From Lolium rigidum (lineage: Eukaryota; Streptophyta; Magnoliopsida; Poales; Poaceae), in contig NC_061510.1 of the NCBI RefSeq assembly GCF_022539505.1, positions 98,782,292 to 98,846,291 of the forward strand: a DNA stretch of 64,000 nucleotides, in the 5' to 3' direction. The notes below the pieces were generated by a model. It saw only the letters and a list, made by a program, of their open reading frames with translations, had not been told where the DNA came from and made no database searches. The stretch's first letter is position 1; the number at the start of each line of letters is the position of its first letter. The position numbers were made by a program, and so were the translations under genes. Below are positions 9,929 through 20,232 of this stretch, in pieces.

Positions 9929-11778
9929 TTGGAGAATAGTGAGAGTGAAGTTTTTAGGGAAGAAAGGGATGAGCTTGATGAAATTTTCCTTCGTCAACCT
10001 ATTCTTAAACATGACTTACCGGTTGAAGATTTAGGTGTAACACCACCACCAAAGGAAGATCCTGTATTTGATTTGAAACCATTACCTGATAATCTTAAGT
10101 ATGCTTATATTGATGATAAGAAAACATATCCTCGTTATTATTAGTGCTAAGCTTTCAAATATTGAGGAAGAAAGGTTATTGGAAATATTGAAGAAACAAC
10201 GAGGAGCTATTGGCTACACTCTTGATGACTTGAAGGGGATTTCTCCCGCTATTTGCCAACATGCCATTAATATAGAAGATGGTGCAAAACTTGTTGTTGA
10301 ACATCAGCGTCGTCTAATTCCCAAGATGAAGGATGTGGTAAGAAATGAGGTATTAAAACTTCTTGAAGCAGGTATTATATATCCTATTGCTGATAGTAGA
10401 TGGGTTAGTCCTGTGCATTGTGTTCCTAAGAAAGGAGGTATAACTGTTGTGCCCAATGATAATGATGAGCTTATTCCTCAAAGAGTAGTTGTAGGGTATA
10501 GAATGTGCATTGATTTTCGAAAAGTTAATAAAGTTACTAAGAAAGATCATTACCCTTTACCTTTTATTGATCAAATGTTAGAAAGGTTGTCTAAAAATAC
10601 TCATTTCTGTTTTCTTGATGGATATTCTGGGTTTTCACAAATTGCTGTTAGAGCTAAAGATCAAGAGAAAACCACTTTCACTTGTCCTTATGGAACTTAT
10701 GCTTATAGGCGTATGCCTTTTGGTTTATGTAATGCTCCTGCTACTTTTCAAAGATGCATGTCTGCTATTTTTCATGGCTTTTGTGAAAAGATTGTTGAGG
10801 TATTCATGGATGATTTTTCCGTCTATGGGAATTCTTTTGATAATTACTTGCGAAACCTTGATAAAGTTTTGCAGTAGATGTGAAGAAACTAACCTTGTTC
10901 TTAATTGGGAGAAATGCCACTTTATGGTTAATGAAGGAATTGTATTGGGACATAAAATTTCTGAGAAAGGTATTGAAGTTGATAGAGCTAAAGTTGAAGC
11001 AATTGAGAAGATGCCCTACCCTAGGGATGTTAAAGTTATTCGTAATATTCTTGGTCATGCTGGTTTTTATAGGAGGTTTATTAAAGATTTCTCTAAAATT
11101 TCAAAGCCTCTTACTAATCTTCTTCAAAAAGATGTACCTTTCGTTTTTTATGATGATTGTAAGGAAGCTTTTGAAACTCTAAAGAAAGCCTTAACAACTG
11201 CTCCTGTAGTTGAACCTCCTGATTGGATTTTGCCTTTTGAAATTATGTGTGATGATAGTGATTTTGCTGTAGGTGTTGTCCTTGGACAGCGAGTAGATAA
11301 CAAATTAAATGTTATTCATTATGCTAGTAAAACTCTAGACGCTGCTCAAAGAAATTATGCTACAACTGAGAAAGAGTTATTAGCCGTAGTTTTTGCATGT
11401 GACAAGTTTAGACCCTATATTGTTGATTCAAAAGTTACAATTCATACTGATCATGCTACGATTAGGTACCTTATGGAAAAGAAAGATGCTAAGCCAAGGC
11501 TTATTAGATGGGTGCTTCTTTTGCAAGAATTTGATTTACATATTGTAGATAGGAAAGGTGCTGATAATCCTGTTGCCGATAATTTGTCTAGATTGGAAAA
11601 TATTGCTTATGATCTTGTTCCTGTTAATGATAGTTTTCCAAATGAACAATTGGCTGTAATAAAGGTGAGCTCGCGAGATAGTCCTTGGTATGCTGATTAT
11701 GCTAACTTTATTGTTTCGAAGTATTTGCCTCCAACCTTTTCAACTCAAAGCAAAGGAGGAAATTCTTTTATGATTTGA
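9929..11778 (+). pseudogene. Reverse transcriptase and RNase H of the Athila-like element
   Basis: A linker (9929-10144) shifts frame near 10130 into RT (to 10877), which shifts again near 10875 into the thumb/RNase H frame (to 11778). RT shows [41 protein letters not shown] and the catalytic FMDD at 10803-10814. RNase H shows an aspartate in [10 protein letters not shown], a glutamate in [12 protein letters not shown] and an aspartate in [10 protein letters not shown]. Together these would copy element RNA into DNA in virus-like particles. The two shifts are small and the rest of the coding sequence is well kept, consistent with a young element or with residual sequence error. Confidence 0.87.
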
Positions 11779-12580
11779 GGCATTATTTTTGGGATGACCC
11801 ACACTTATATAAAGAAGGAGTGGATGGTATTATGCGAAGATGTGTCCCAGAATATGAACAACAAGAGATATTGAGTAAATGTCATGGTAGTGTTTATGGA
11901 GGACATCATGCCGGAGATAGAACTGCACAAAAGGTTCTACAATCAGGTTTTTATTGGCCAACACTTTTCAAAGATGCAAGGAAGTTTATCTTATCTTGTG
12001 ATGAATGTCAAAGAGTTGGTAATATCTCTAGACGCAATGAAATGCCTATGAATTATACTCTTGTTATTGAACCATTTGATTGTTGGGGATTCAACTTCAT
12101 GGGTCCTTTCCCTTCTTCAGAAGGTAACACTCATATACTTGTCGCTGTTGATTATGTTACTAAGTGGGTAGAAGCTATACCTACAAAAACTGCTGATGGT
12201 GAGACCTCTATAAAAATGCTTGTAGATGTTATATTTCCTAGATTTGGAGTACCTAGATATATTATGACTGATGGAGGTTCTCATTTTATTCATGGTGGTT
12301 TTAGAAAAACTCTTGCCAAATATGGTATTAATCATAGAATTGCTTCAGCTTATCATCCTCAAACTAGTGGGCAAGTAGAATAATCGAATAGAGAAATTAA
12401 AGCTATCTTGGGAAAGACTGTTAATAAATCTAGAAAGAATTGGGCTAGTAAGTTAAAGGAAGCATTGTGGGCTTATAGAACTGCTTATAAAAATCCTATG
12501 GGAATGTCTCCTTATAAAATGGTTTATGGAAAAACTTGTCATTTACCTTTAGAACTAGAGCACAAAGCTTATTGGGCTGC
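11775..12580 (+). pseudogene. Integrase N-terminal and core domains, split by an insertion
   Basis: The frame starts after a shift at about 11775. The zinc-binding region has the His-His-Cys-Cys pattern (HGSVYGGHH through CDECQR). The core shows the lineage block [12 protein letters not shown], then MTDGGSHF and QTSGQVE. The first catalytic aspartate of the DDE triad, expected before FMGPFP, is read as asparagine, while the second aspartate and the glutamate are present. A TAA at 12381 interrupts the frame, which then stays open to the insertion junction at 12580. The C-terminal part resumes at 13417. Confidence 0.85.
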
Positions 12581-13411
12581 CTCTCTCAGTCTCTCCGAGT
12601 TTCAACTACTAAGTGAAGTTAAGTAGCACTTCAGCTATTCTAAATGTGAATAGATTCCGATCAAGCAAGCAGGAGAAGGTGGTCCTTTCATCTCTCTGTC
12701 TGCTCCATGCTCTATAGCCTAAGGATCATGAGCAGGTTTAATGCTATAAAAAAAGAGATCTGCCTAATCATTTCGGTAGATGAAGTAGTGGGAGGTCACG
12801 AAGGAAGTAAGGGGGCATGTTAAGTTGATAATTTCGAACATTGTAGCATCCTTTTGACGGTTGGGCTTTGAGTTGATAACTTTTAAGAACTCTTAATATG
12901 AAAATACACATCATAAAATGCATGACGCATCGAGCGAGACCATTCTGTTTCATTGTGAATGAAAGATGTTTTCCCGCGATGTTGTTGATATGGATGCCAG
13001 CCATATTCTTCTTGGGAGGCCTTGGCAATATGATGTTGATGCTACACACTGTAGTCTGGAATCCTCTTATTCCTTTATATGGAACAATCTCCAGATTGTT
13101 ATTCTTTTAAAGAGCATGGAGAAGCCTATTTCTAAAGTGGAGGATAGGACCATGTTTGCTGTTATTTCCAACCCAAGTGATTTTGTTGAAGATGTGAGGG
13201 AATCTATGTCATGTGCTGTACTTGTAGTCAAGGGAGTTTATCTCGCTTCTATTGAGGTTCCAGCAGAGATGCAAGGACTTCTATCTGCATTTCAATGTAT
13301 ATTGGGAGAGCCTCAACAATTGCCACCCATGAGGGATATTCAGCACCGAATTGATCTAATTCCTTGTGCTAGTCTTCCTAATTTGCCTCACTATCGAATG
13401 AATCCAAAGTT
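12581..13411 (+). mobile_element. 831-bp insertion carrying a foreign gypsy protease/RT-linker fragment
   Basis: Flanked by a 5-bp duplication GCTGC at 12576-12580 and 13412-13416, and it splits the integrase frame exactly. The right half (12966-13411) encodes a gypsy fragment of a different lineage. It has HILLGRPWQYDVDATH, the block following the protease in chromovirus-type elements, and then the conserved RDIQHRIDLIP and LPNLPHYRMNPK that start RT. The left half (12581-12960) has no recognisable coding content. I see no LTR ends (the insert begins CTCTCTCAG and ends CCAAAGTT), so it is either a truncated element or filler DNA captured at a break. Confidence 0.7.
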
Positions 13412-13416
13412 GCTGC

Positions 13417-13872
13417 TATCAGAGAATTAAGAGAACTTAATAAAGATTTTAAACTTGCCGGTAAGAAGAGGTTGCTACAATTAAATTCTTTAGATGAATG
13501 AAGAAGTGAAGCTTACGAAAATGCTAAACTTTTTAAGGAGAAAGTTAAGAAGTGGCATGATAGAAGAATTATTAAAAGAGAATTTAATGTTGGAGATAAA
13601 GTCCTATTGTATCGGTCTCGTCTCAGATTTTTTGCGGGAAATTACTCTCAAAATGGGAAGGACCATATGTTATTGAGGAGGTATATCGTTCAGGAGCAAT
13701 AAAAATTAGCTCTTTGGAAGGTAACACCACACAAGTAGTGAATGGGCAAAGACTCAAGCATTATATTTCTGGAGATTCTTATAATGAAGATATTGATGTT
13801 ATTCAAGTGATAACTCCGGAAGCTTTCATCAAAGATCAAATTGACAGTTCTGCAGAGTCCGACTTTGAATAG
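13417..13872 (+). pseudogene. Integrase C-terminus of the Athila-like element
   Basis: Continues the integrase frame after the 831-bp insertion, starting IRELRELNKDFK. A stop near 13497 and a frame shift near 13650 break it. Blocks such as KKRLLQLNSLD, WHDRRI and [13 protein letters not shown] match the C-terminal DNA-binding part of plant gypsy integrases. The last stretch runs to TAG at 13870. Confidence 0.78.
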
Positions 13873-14005
13873 GTAACAGTTTTAGTAATAAAAAGTCCGC
13901 GTTTAACTTTCCGAACAATATTTCTGTTGTTTATGGAAAATATGAAAAATTACGGGATCGAAACGGAGTGGAGGAGACGCGCGAGGGCCCGTCACCATAG
14001 GCCGG
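13873..14005 (+). other. Start of internal GC-rich region before ORF3 (cut by the chromodomain element)
   Basis: Noncoding sequence after pol leading into the left arm of a GC-rich hairpin (CCATAGGCCGGCGCGG, 13995-14010). Its right arm lies beyond the nested element at 28457-28500. Confidence 0.65.
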
Positions 14006-14010
14006 CGCGG

Positions 14011-17000
14011 TGTCAACACCCGGATTTTTAAGTCCGGATGCCTATTATGTCATACATCGCAATCCCAGGAATATTGTTGTTGCGAGGCATAATAGTTAAG
14101 CATCACAGTCATCATTCATTACAACTCATAAAGTCTTACAAATTAGAATCACATGATCCATATTACACAAATAGTTGATCTAATGATCAACGAACTGATC
14201 AACGAACAAACACAAGTTCATAGCGGAAGCGTAAGATACAAGGACTCTATAGTCCACGTGCCAACGCTTGACGTTAGCGGCACTCCTAGTTGTTGTAGAC
14301 GTCCCGTCGACCGTCCTCCTCGTACTTGCTGCTCCTCTTCATAGTCTGGCCATTTGAATAGCCAGGGACACAGCCGTGAGTACTTGATGTACTCGCAAAC
14401 TAATACTAGTGTAAGTGCTAACATTTCTAGTAGGGGGGTGCTAAGCTCTAGTTTATTTGCATAAAGCCAAATTTTAGTTTGCAAGTATTTACTAAAGACT
14501 TATTCATGTGCTAACTAACTCAAGTGGGAACATTAGTGTCATTCCCACAACTTTGTTGTGTTTTTCAGTATACCCAAGTCACCATTCACCATTCATATCA
14601 TCAACATGTTCAAATTCTAATACTGGAAACTGTATGGCCTTTCCAACCGTCCGTAACCGTGGACACGGCTATTCGAATAGGTTTACACTCGCAGAGGTTG
14701 CACACTTGTGCCACAACATTTGATTTCATCCGTCGGGATTTCCCCGAATCATCGTAACACAGATACGCGGATCATCAACCATAACCTTTCATTTACTAAC
14801 CCTAGTATGAGCACCTCTCCCCATGAGCTTGGCCTCCCAAGTGAAGACCAACTCGTCAACCCGAGAACCGCACAGGGCTTGGCCAGTACAATTTACTTCA
14901 ATTCACATCATTTCTCAACAACGGAGGCAGCCTCGGCATAACCCCTATGATGTGTGTTCGGAGGGAACTCATACTAAGATACATAAACTTCTAGTTAAGC
15001 CCTTACCCATAATCAGGTATTGTGGGGGTACTCAATAATTGGAAAGGTATCGCATCCAAACCAATATTAGTTTTTAATCAAAAATCACTATCTTCTCTTG
15101 GTCATATTCACCTTCAAAAGTCATTTCATAATCTTTATCATCATTACTTCACCACACATGTTCCCATCTAGAGTAGTCATTTTTAATTCAGCACTAGCAT
15201 CTAAGGATGAGGGGTGCTAAGTACTTTGCTTTGCTTCTAGGCTAACTTTGATACTCTTGTACTAATCTATCATTAACCCTATTGCATTATGAATCAACAG
15301 TACAAAAATAACAGTAAGAAAAACTTGGAATTAAAACTGGGAAATAGGCTCATAAACATAAAGTAAATGGGTGGTGCTTGGCTCATGATGAGCTAGCACT
15401 TTGCAAGAGTATTATCTTGCCTTGGTTGGGAAACTGGTCAAAGTGGTCTTCTTCTCCTTGACAGTAGACCTCCTCCTCCGCTGGATACTCCTCGGTACTA
15501 GCGTCTAAACTACGAATACGGGGTACACAATCATCATACCAAACAAATTTACTAAACTAGCCACACTCATGATTTACACACCTTAAACTAGCATCACACA
15601 TTGTTATTTAGTTGGTGGATGTGTTCTTCTTATTATTTAAAATAATTTCCTCTCATATTAATTTAGGTGTCATTTTAAATTACTTCTTAGAAATAATTTC
15701 CTCTCATTATCTTATTAAGATTTAATTTCTCTTATGCATAATATGTGACCTAGGTTGACCCAAGTCAACCTCTTCACACTTATCATTTTGAGAAAATGAT
15801 TTAAATGGGGTGTAGCACCCCATACAATTTAATCTTAGCATGGTAAAGATTTAATATCATCAACAAACCATATGAGATTTTTATGACCAGAGTCTTTACC
15901 TCATATTACATTGTTCATGACAAGATTTAAATGGAAGAAAATACTCCCATATGATTTACTAATATTTCTGGACAATAGTTTTGACTAGAAATAGTCCTAT
16001 AGTCCTTTAATTTAACTAGGCCATGATCATACACAGTAGGCATGGCATATTTTTGTATAAACAATTAATATAAGTGAAATGTGAATTATAGGAGTTGGAA
16101 TTAACTTAAAAGCATGTTTGGTTGATTTTTAAGAATTATTCTAATGCAGAAAAGTCCCTGCCTTGTTTATTTTCCTATTTTAATTCTATAATCGATCTAT
16201 AGTTAATTCTAGTGACATTGTATAGATAAATTCCTAAGGTTTCCGAATATATAAAGTTTGTAAAATTTGGCTGAGTAGATTTGTCTCTATTAAATTTCAA
16301 AGTTAGCATCAGATTGTATATTCTATTTATTCTGGAAAATTCGAATTTGAACTGGTGGGCTCGCGCGGGAAAACTAGCTGGGCTGCAGAGGGAAAAGAAG
16401 TTGGGCCGGCCCACTTCACGTCCAGCGCGAGCAGGCCGTCTGACGGCGGGGGCCACGCGTCAGTGGGGCTTAACGCCCGAAACGGTGCGGGGTGAGGGGA
16501 GCCGTGCGATTAGAACGTGATCGCACGGTCGAGACGCGTCGTCGTCGACGACGAGCGATGGACTCACCGGCGGCGGCGAGGGGGTCGGAGGACGCCCGAG
16601 GGCTCCGGCGGTCGTCGGAGGGGTGCGCCGCGTCGTTGTCGAGGACGAGGATCCCCCGGTAGCAGCCGGCGCTTCCTGGGGTGGCCTCCTGCTCCGGCGA
16701 ACTCCGTGTACCGGCGGCGGCTTCGAGCTTGCGATTGGAGGACTCCGGCGGCTATTTGGTGAAATTAAGGTGGCGTGGAGAAGCTGGGAGAGGAGAGGAA
16801 GTGATCGGCGTGCTCAATTTGGTGGGAGAAGCCCTCCTTTTATAGGAGCGGAAGGTGGCCGTGGCTCTGAGGTGAGGTCAGCCATGGCGTCGACGGTAGG
16901 GTGGCGCAGGGGTACTGGCGATGACGCTCGGGCGCAGGCGAGGTCACGGCGGTGCTGTAGGGCTTGATTGCGGTGAAAAAGAGGGGCTACAGCAGCGGCG

Positions 17001-18308
17001 ATCGTGACGGAAGCTTGCAGGTCATGGCGGGCTGTCGTGGACGCTTGCGTCACCTGCGGCGTTCCCGCGGTCAAGCGACAATGTCGGTGGGGTTGCTGGT
17101 GGTCTGGCGCGTCCACTGGCGAGCGGAGCAGGTGAGTGAGGGCGAGGAACGTCGGCGCGCGTCACGCTCTAGCGCGTCCAGGGCGTTCGCCATGCGTGCA
17201 CTGGCGCAGAGTGTGCACACCTGGGCGTGTCTGGGCGCGTCGAGCCTGGCGTGTGCACGCGTCATTTCGACCATGGGAGGGTTCGGGCTGACTCAGTGAG
17301 GTGAGAGGGAGTGGCCAGACATGGTGGTTGGGTCCAGGGTTGAGAGGTGAGAGGGATGGCATGGTGTGGCCATGCCATGCCACGGCATGGTCATGCCATT
17401 GCCACTGTGAGCCAGGGGAGGTGATGGCATGGCTGGGCACTGATGCTAAGGGGTGAGTGGAGGTGTCGGGGTGCGAGAGAGGGTCGGGGTTGGACCAAGT
17501 CCAATCCCAATTTTCGATATGGGCTCAATCTCGGTACCTCGCTCGCCAAGTGTTCGAGCAAATGCCCGAAAGAACTTAATTTTTGAATTTTGAATTTCTT
17601 TTTGGTGGGTTGCAAACAGATATTAAATGTAGCATTTTGGTGGTGGTGGTGGTCAAAATGGAATTGAGATGCAAAATCACATTTTGCATATGATCTTACA
17701 TATGTGAAAATGTTCCAACTTTGCTTGCTTCTCATTTGAAATTGGTGATGAATTTGGGGTGGTGGCTTTGGGCAAAGTTGAAGTGCTTGATGTTGTCTTG
17801 GATGAGGTGCAAAGAAATAGCCAAGTGTAGAAGTGAAAAGTAAAAAGCCAGGGGCTCAAAGTGAGCATCAGGGTAAAAATGGCACATATGACCATAATCA
17901 TATGTGAGCTTATATTTGCTTCAATTTCGATTTGAAATGTGTTGGATGGTTTCCAAAGTTGTTAATATAGGTTTAGTATCCATTTACACCCAATGGTGCA
18001 AACCAAATTGGCCTAGATCAAAGAATGGTAAAATGGCCTAAGCCTTATGTGTATGTGAAGTTAATTTTTTTTGCATTTCTTTTCTATTTCACTTTTATTT
18101 GACTTTGAGTGATCAAGTGATCATTGCTAGGGTTTTGGAATGAGGGTAACACATATACAAGCATCATGGCAAAAGCACACTCAAATAAATTACTAAGGTG
18201 AGCTAATATGCATAATCCTATATGATGAGAAAAGTTTTTGTTGGCTCCAAATTTTGGATTCTGGAATTCTCTCTTCTTGTTCATTTTATTGAAATTTGGG
18301 ATGTTACA
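14011..18308 (-). repeat. 3' LTR of the chromodomain element
   Basis: A 4298-bp LTR, very long for a gypsy element. It contains AT-rich DNA (14011-16340), a GC-rich section (16350-17500) and AT-rich sequence again. Open frames in the GC-rich section (16623-16967, 16964-17299) have no recognisable domain. Differences from the other LTR are mainly at CAG/CTG sites. Confidence 0.95.
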
Positions 18309-18325
18309 AACCCTTCCCCCTTACA
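18309..18325 (-). promoter_or_regulatory. Polypurine tract of the chromodomain element
   Basis: On the minus strand the sequence reads TAAGGGGGAAGGGTT immediately before the LTR start TGTAACATCCC. It is the primer for plus-strand DNA synthesis. Confidence 0.75.
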
Positions 18326-18354
18326 AAAGATCTCGTCCCGAGATCGAGAGAAAA

Positions 18355-19092
18355 CTAGGTACTAAAGAGATCGGGGTATTCTTTCTTCATGTCTTCTTCG
18401 CGTTCCCAAGTGGCTTCGTCTTCAGTGTGATTGCTCCACTGAATCTTCAAGAACTTGATACTCCTGGTGCGGGTGGTCCTGTATGCTTCTTCCAGGATGC
18501 GAATAGGCACTTCGCGGTATGTCAAGTCTGTGTTGATATCCACCGAACGATGATCTATATTCTTGAATACTTCAGTCTTCTCCGGTACTTCAAGGCACTT
18601 CCGGAGCAGTGAGATGTGAAACACATTGTGCACGGCTGCCATTTCTTCGGTAGTTCCAGCTTGATAAGACACTTCGCCTCGGCGACTCAGAACTTTGAAA
18701 GGTCCGACATATCGGGGTGCGAGTTTTCCCTTCAGCTGGAATCTCCGCATTCCCTTGAGGGGTGACACCTTGAGGTAGACAAAATCTCCAATCTCAAAGG
18801 TCATCTCTCGGCGTCTTTTGTCAGCGTAGCTCTTCTGTCGGGATTGTGCAGTCTTGAGGTACTCGCGGATCTTGTGCACCTTCTCTTCGGCTTCTCGAAG
18901 AACATCTGGTCCAAAGACTTGGCTTTCTCCAACTTCTGACCAGTTCAAAGGGGTACGGCATTTTCTTCCGTACAGGGCTTCAAAGGGGGCCATCTGTAGG
19001 CTGGCTTGATAACTGTTGTTGTACGAGAATTCTGCATATGGCAAGCAGTCTTCCCACTTGGATCCATATTCCAGTACACGTGCTCTCAACAT
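18355..19092 (-). pseudogene. Integrase C-terminus with chromodomain
   Basis: A 245-residue open frame. Residues about 1-60 finish the integrase core (NNSYQASLQMAPFEALYGRKC). A GPY/F module follows (LAPRYVGPFKVLSR near 125-140). The end (about 190-240) is a chromodomain with RTRSIKFLKIQWSNH and EATWEREEDM. Chromodomains of this kind bind histone marks and steer integration into heterochromatin. The frame is separate from the upstream integrase only because of a break at about 19095-19180, so this is part of one polyprotein rather than a gene by itself. It is flagged pseudogene because the full polyprotein is interrupted as read. Confidence 0.88.
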
Positions 19093-19097
19093 ATCTT

Positions 19098-19853
19098 CTA
19101 GTATCCGATTGACTCTCTCGGTCTGTCCGTCGGTCCTGCGGGTGATAAGCTCGTGCTGAAGTTCGGACGGGTTCCTAGTCCTTCATGCACTTTCGCGCGA
19201 ATCTTGAGGTGAACTCGTGATCCTCTATCCGACACAATTGACTTCGGGGTTCCGTGCAGGGCGACTATCCTTGAGATGTATAACTCAGCTAACTTTGGGC
19301 CTTGGTATGTGGTCTTGACAGGGATGAAGTGTGCAACCTTGGTCAACCTATCAATGACAACCCAAATGGAGTCATTTCCCCTGCTAGATTTGGGCAATCC
19401 TGTGATAAAGTCCATACCGACAGAATCCCATTTCCACTCAGGAATCTGTAAAGGTTGCAACAGTCCTGCGGGTCGTTGATGTTCTGCCTTGACTCGTTGA
19501 CAGATATCACATTTGGCGATATAACTTCCTATCTCTCGCTTCATTCCGTGCCACCAGAATTGTTCCTTCAGGTCTTGGTACATCTTGGTTCCTCCAGGAT
19601 GAATGGAATACAGGGTGTCGTGAGCTTCCTTCAATATGACTTGCTTCAATTCTGAATCTGACGGTACACACAGGCGACCGTTGTACCAAAGTACTCCTTC
19701 TTCATCGATGGTGAATCCTGGTGCCTTTCCTGCAGCTATCTGACTCTTGATTCCGTCAATGCTGGCATTTCCCTTCTGGGCTTCTTTGATCTGTCCAATC
19801 AAAGTAGGCTGCAGTTCTATGCTGGCTAGGTATCCTTCACTAACTAGCTCCAT
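19098..19853 (-). pseudogene. Integrase zinc-finger and catalytic core
   Basis: A 251-residue frame. The zinc-binding pair HDTLYSIH and CDICQ sit about residues 93-137 with the expected spacing. The core has VGMDFITGLP with the first catalytic aspartate and IVSDRGS with the second. After SDRGS the residues lose family resemblance because the frame shifts, and the true continuation lies in the 18355-19092 frame. It catalyses insertion of element cDNA into the chromosome. Confidence 0.85.
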
Positions 19854-19926
19854 TCTGAAATGCTCAAACTCTTGGTGTAGGCTAGGCTGTTCCTTTGCTA
19901 TTATGGAGTTTAACTGACAAGGCGAT

Positions 19927-20232
19927 CTACTCGTGGCATCTCGCTACTACATTGGCCTTGCCGGGGTGATAGTGGATTTCCATATCATAATCCTTGATTA
20001 GCTCTAACCATCTGCGTTGCCTCATGTTCAGCTCCTTCTGGGTGAAGATATACTTCAGGCTCTTGTGATCCGAATAGATCTCGCATCGATTACCCATGAG
20101 GTAATGACGCCAAACTTTCAGGGCTAATACTACGGCTGCGAGTTCGAGGTCATGGGTTGGGTAGTTCTGTTCATGCTGCTTCAATTGCCGGACAGGTATG
20201 ATATCACTTTGCCTTCTTGCATCAACACACAT
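19927..20232 (-). pseudogene. RNase H of the chromodomain element
   Basis: A 101-residue frame with [19 protein letters not shown] (catalytic glutamate), [15 protein letters not shown] (catalytic aspartate) and [10 protein letters not shown]. It is separated from the RT frame by a shift at about 20190-20300. It ends early at about 19930, where the sequence reads GTAGCGAGATGCCACGAG, a spot typical of the CAG/CTG-type differences seen elsewhere in this window. Confidence 0.83.

Noticed and set aside
14100..14500. Open frames repeated at the same offsets in both chromodomain-element LTRs (for example 14218-14484 and 24434-24631)
   Set aside because: They are the same noncoding LTR sequence twice, with no domain and no start context. 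Repetition follows from LTR duplication.
16281..17440. Several GC-rich frames on both strands in the chromodomain LTR (16623-16967, 16964-17299, 17162-17440)
   Set aside because: Overlapping frames on both strands with Arg/Ala/Gly-rich translation are composition effects, and no motif is seen.
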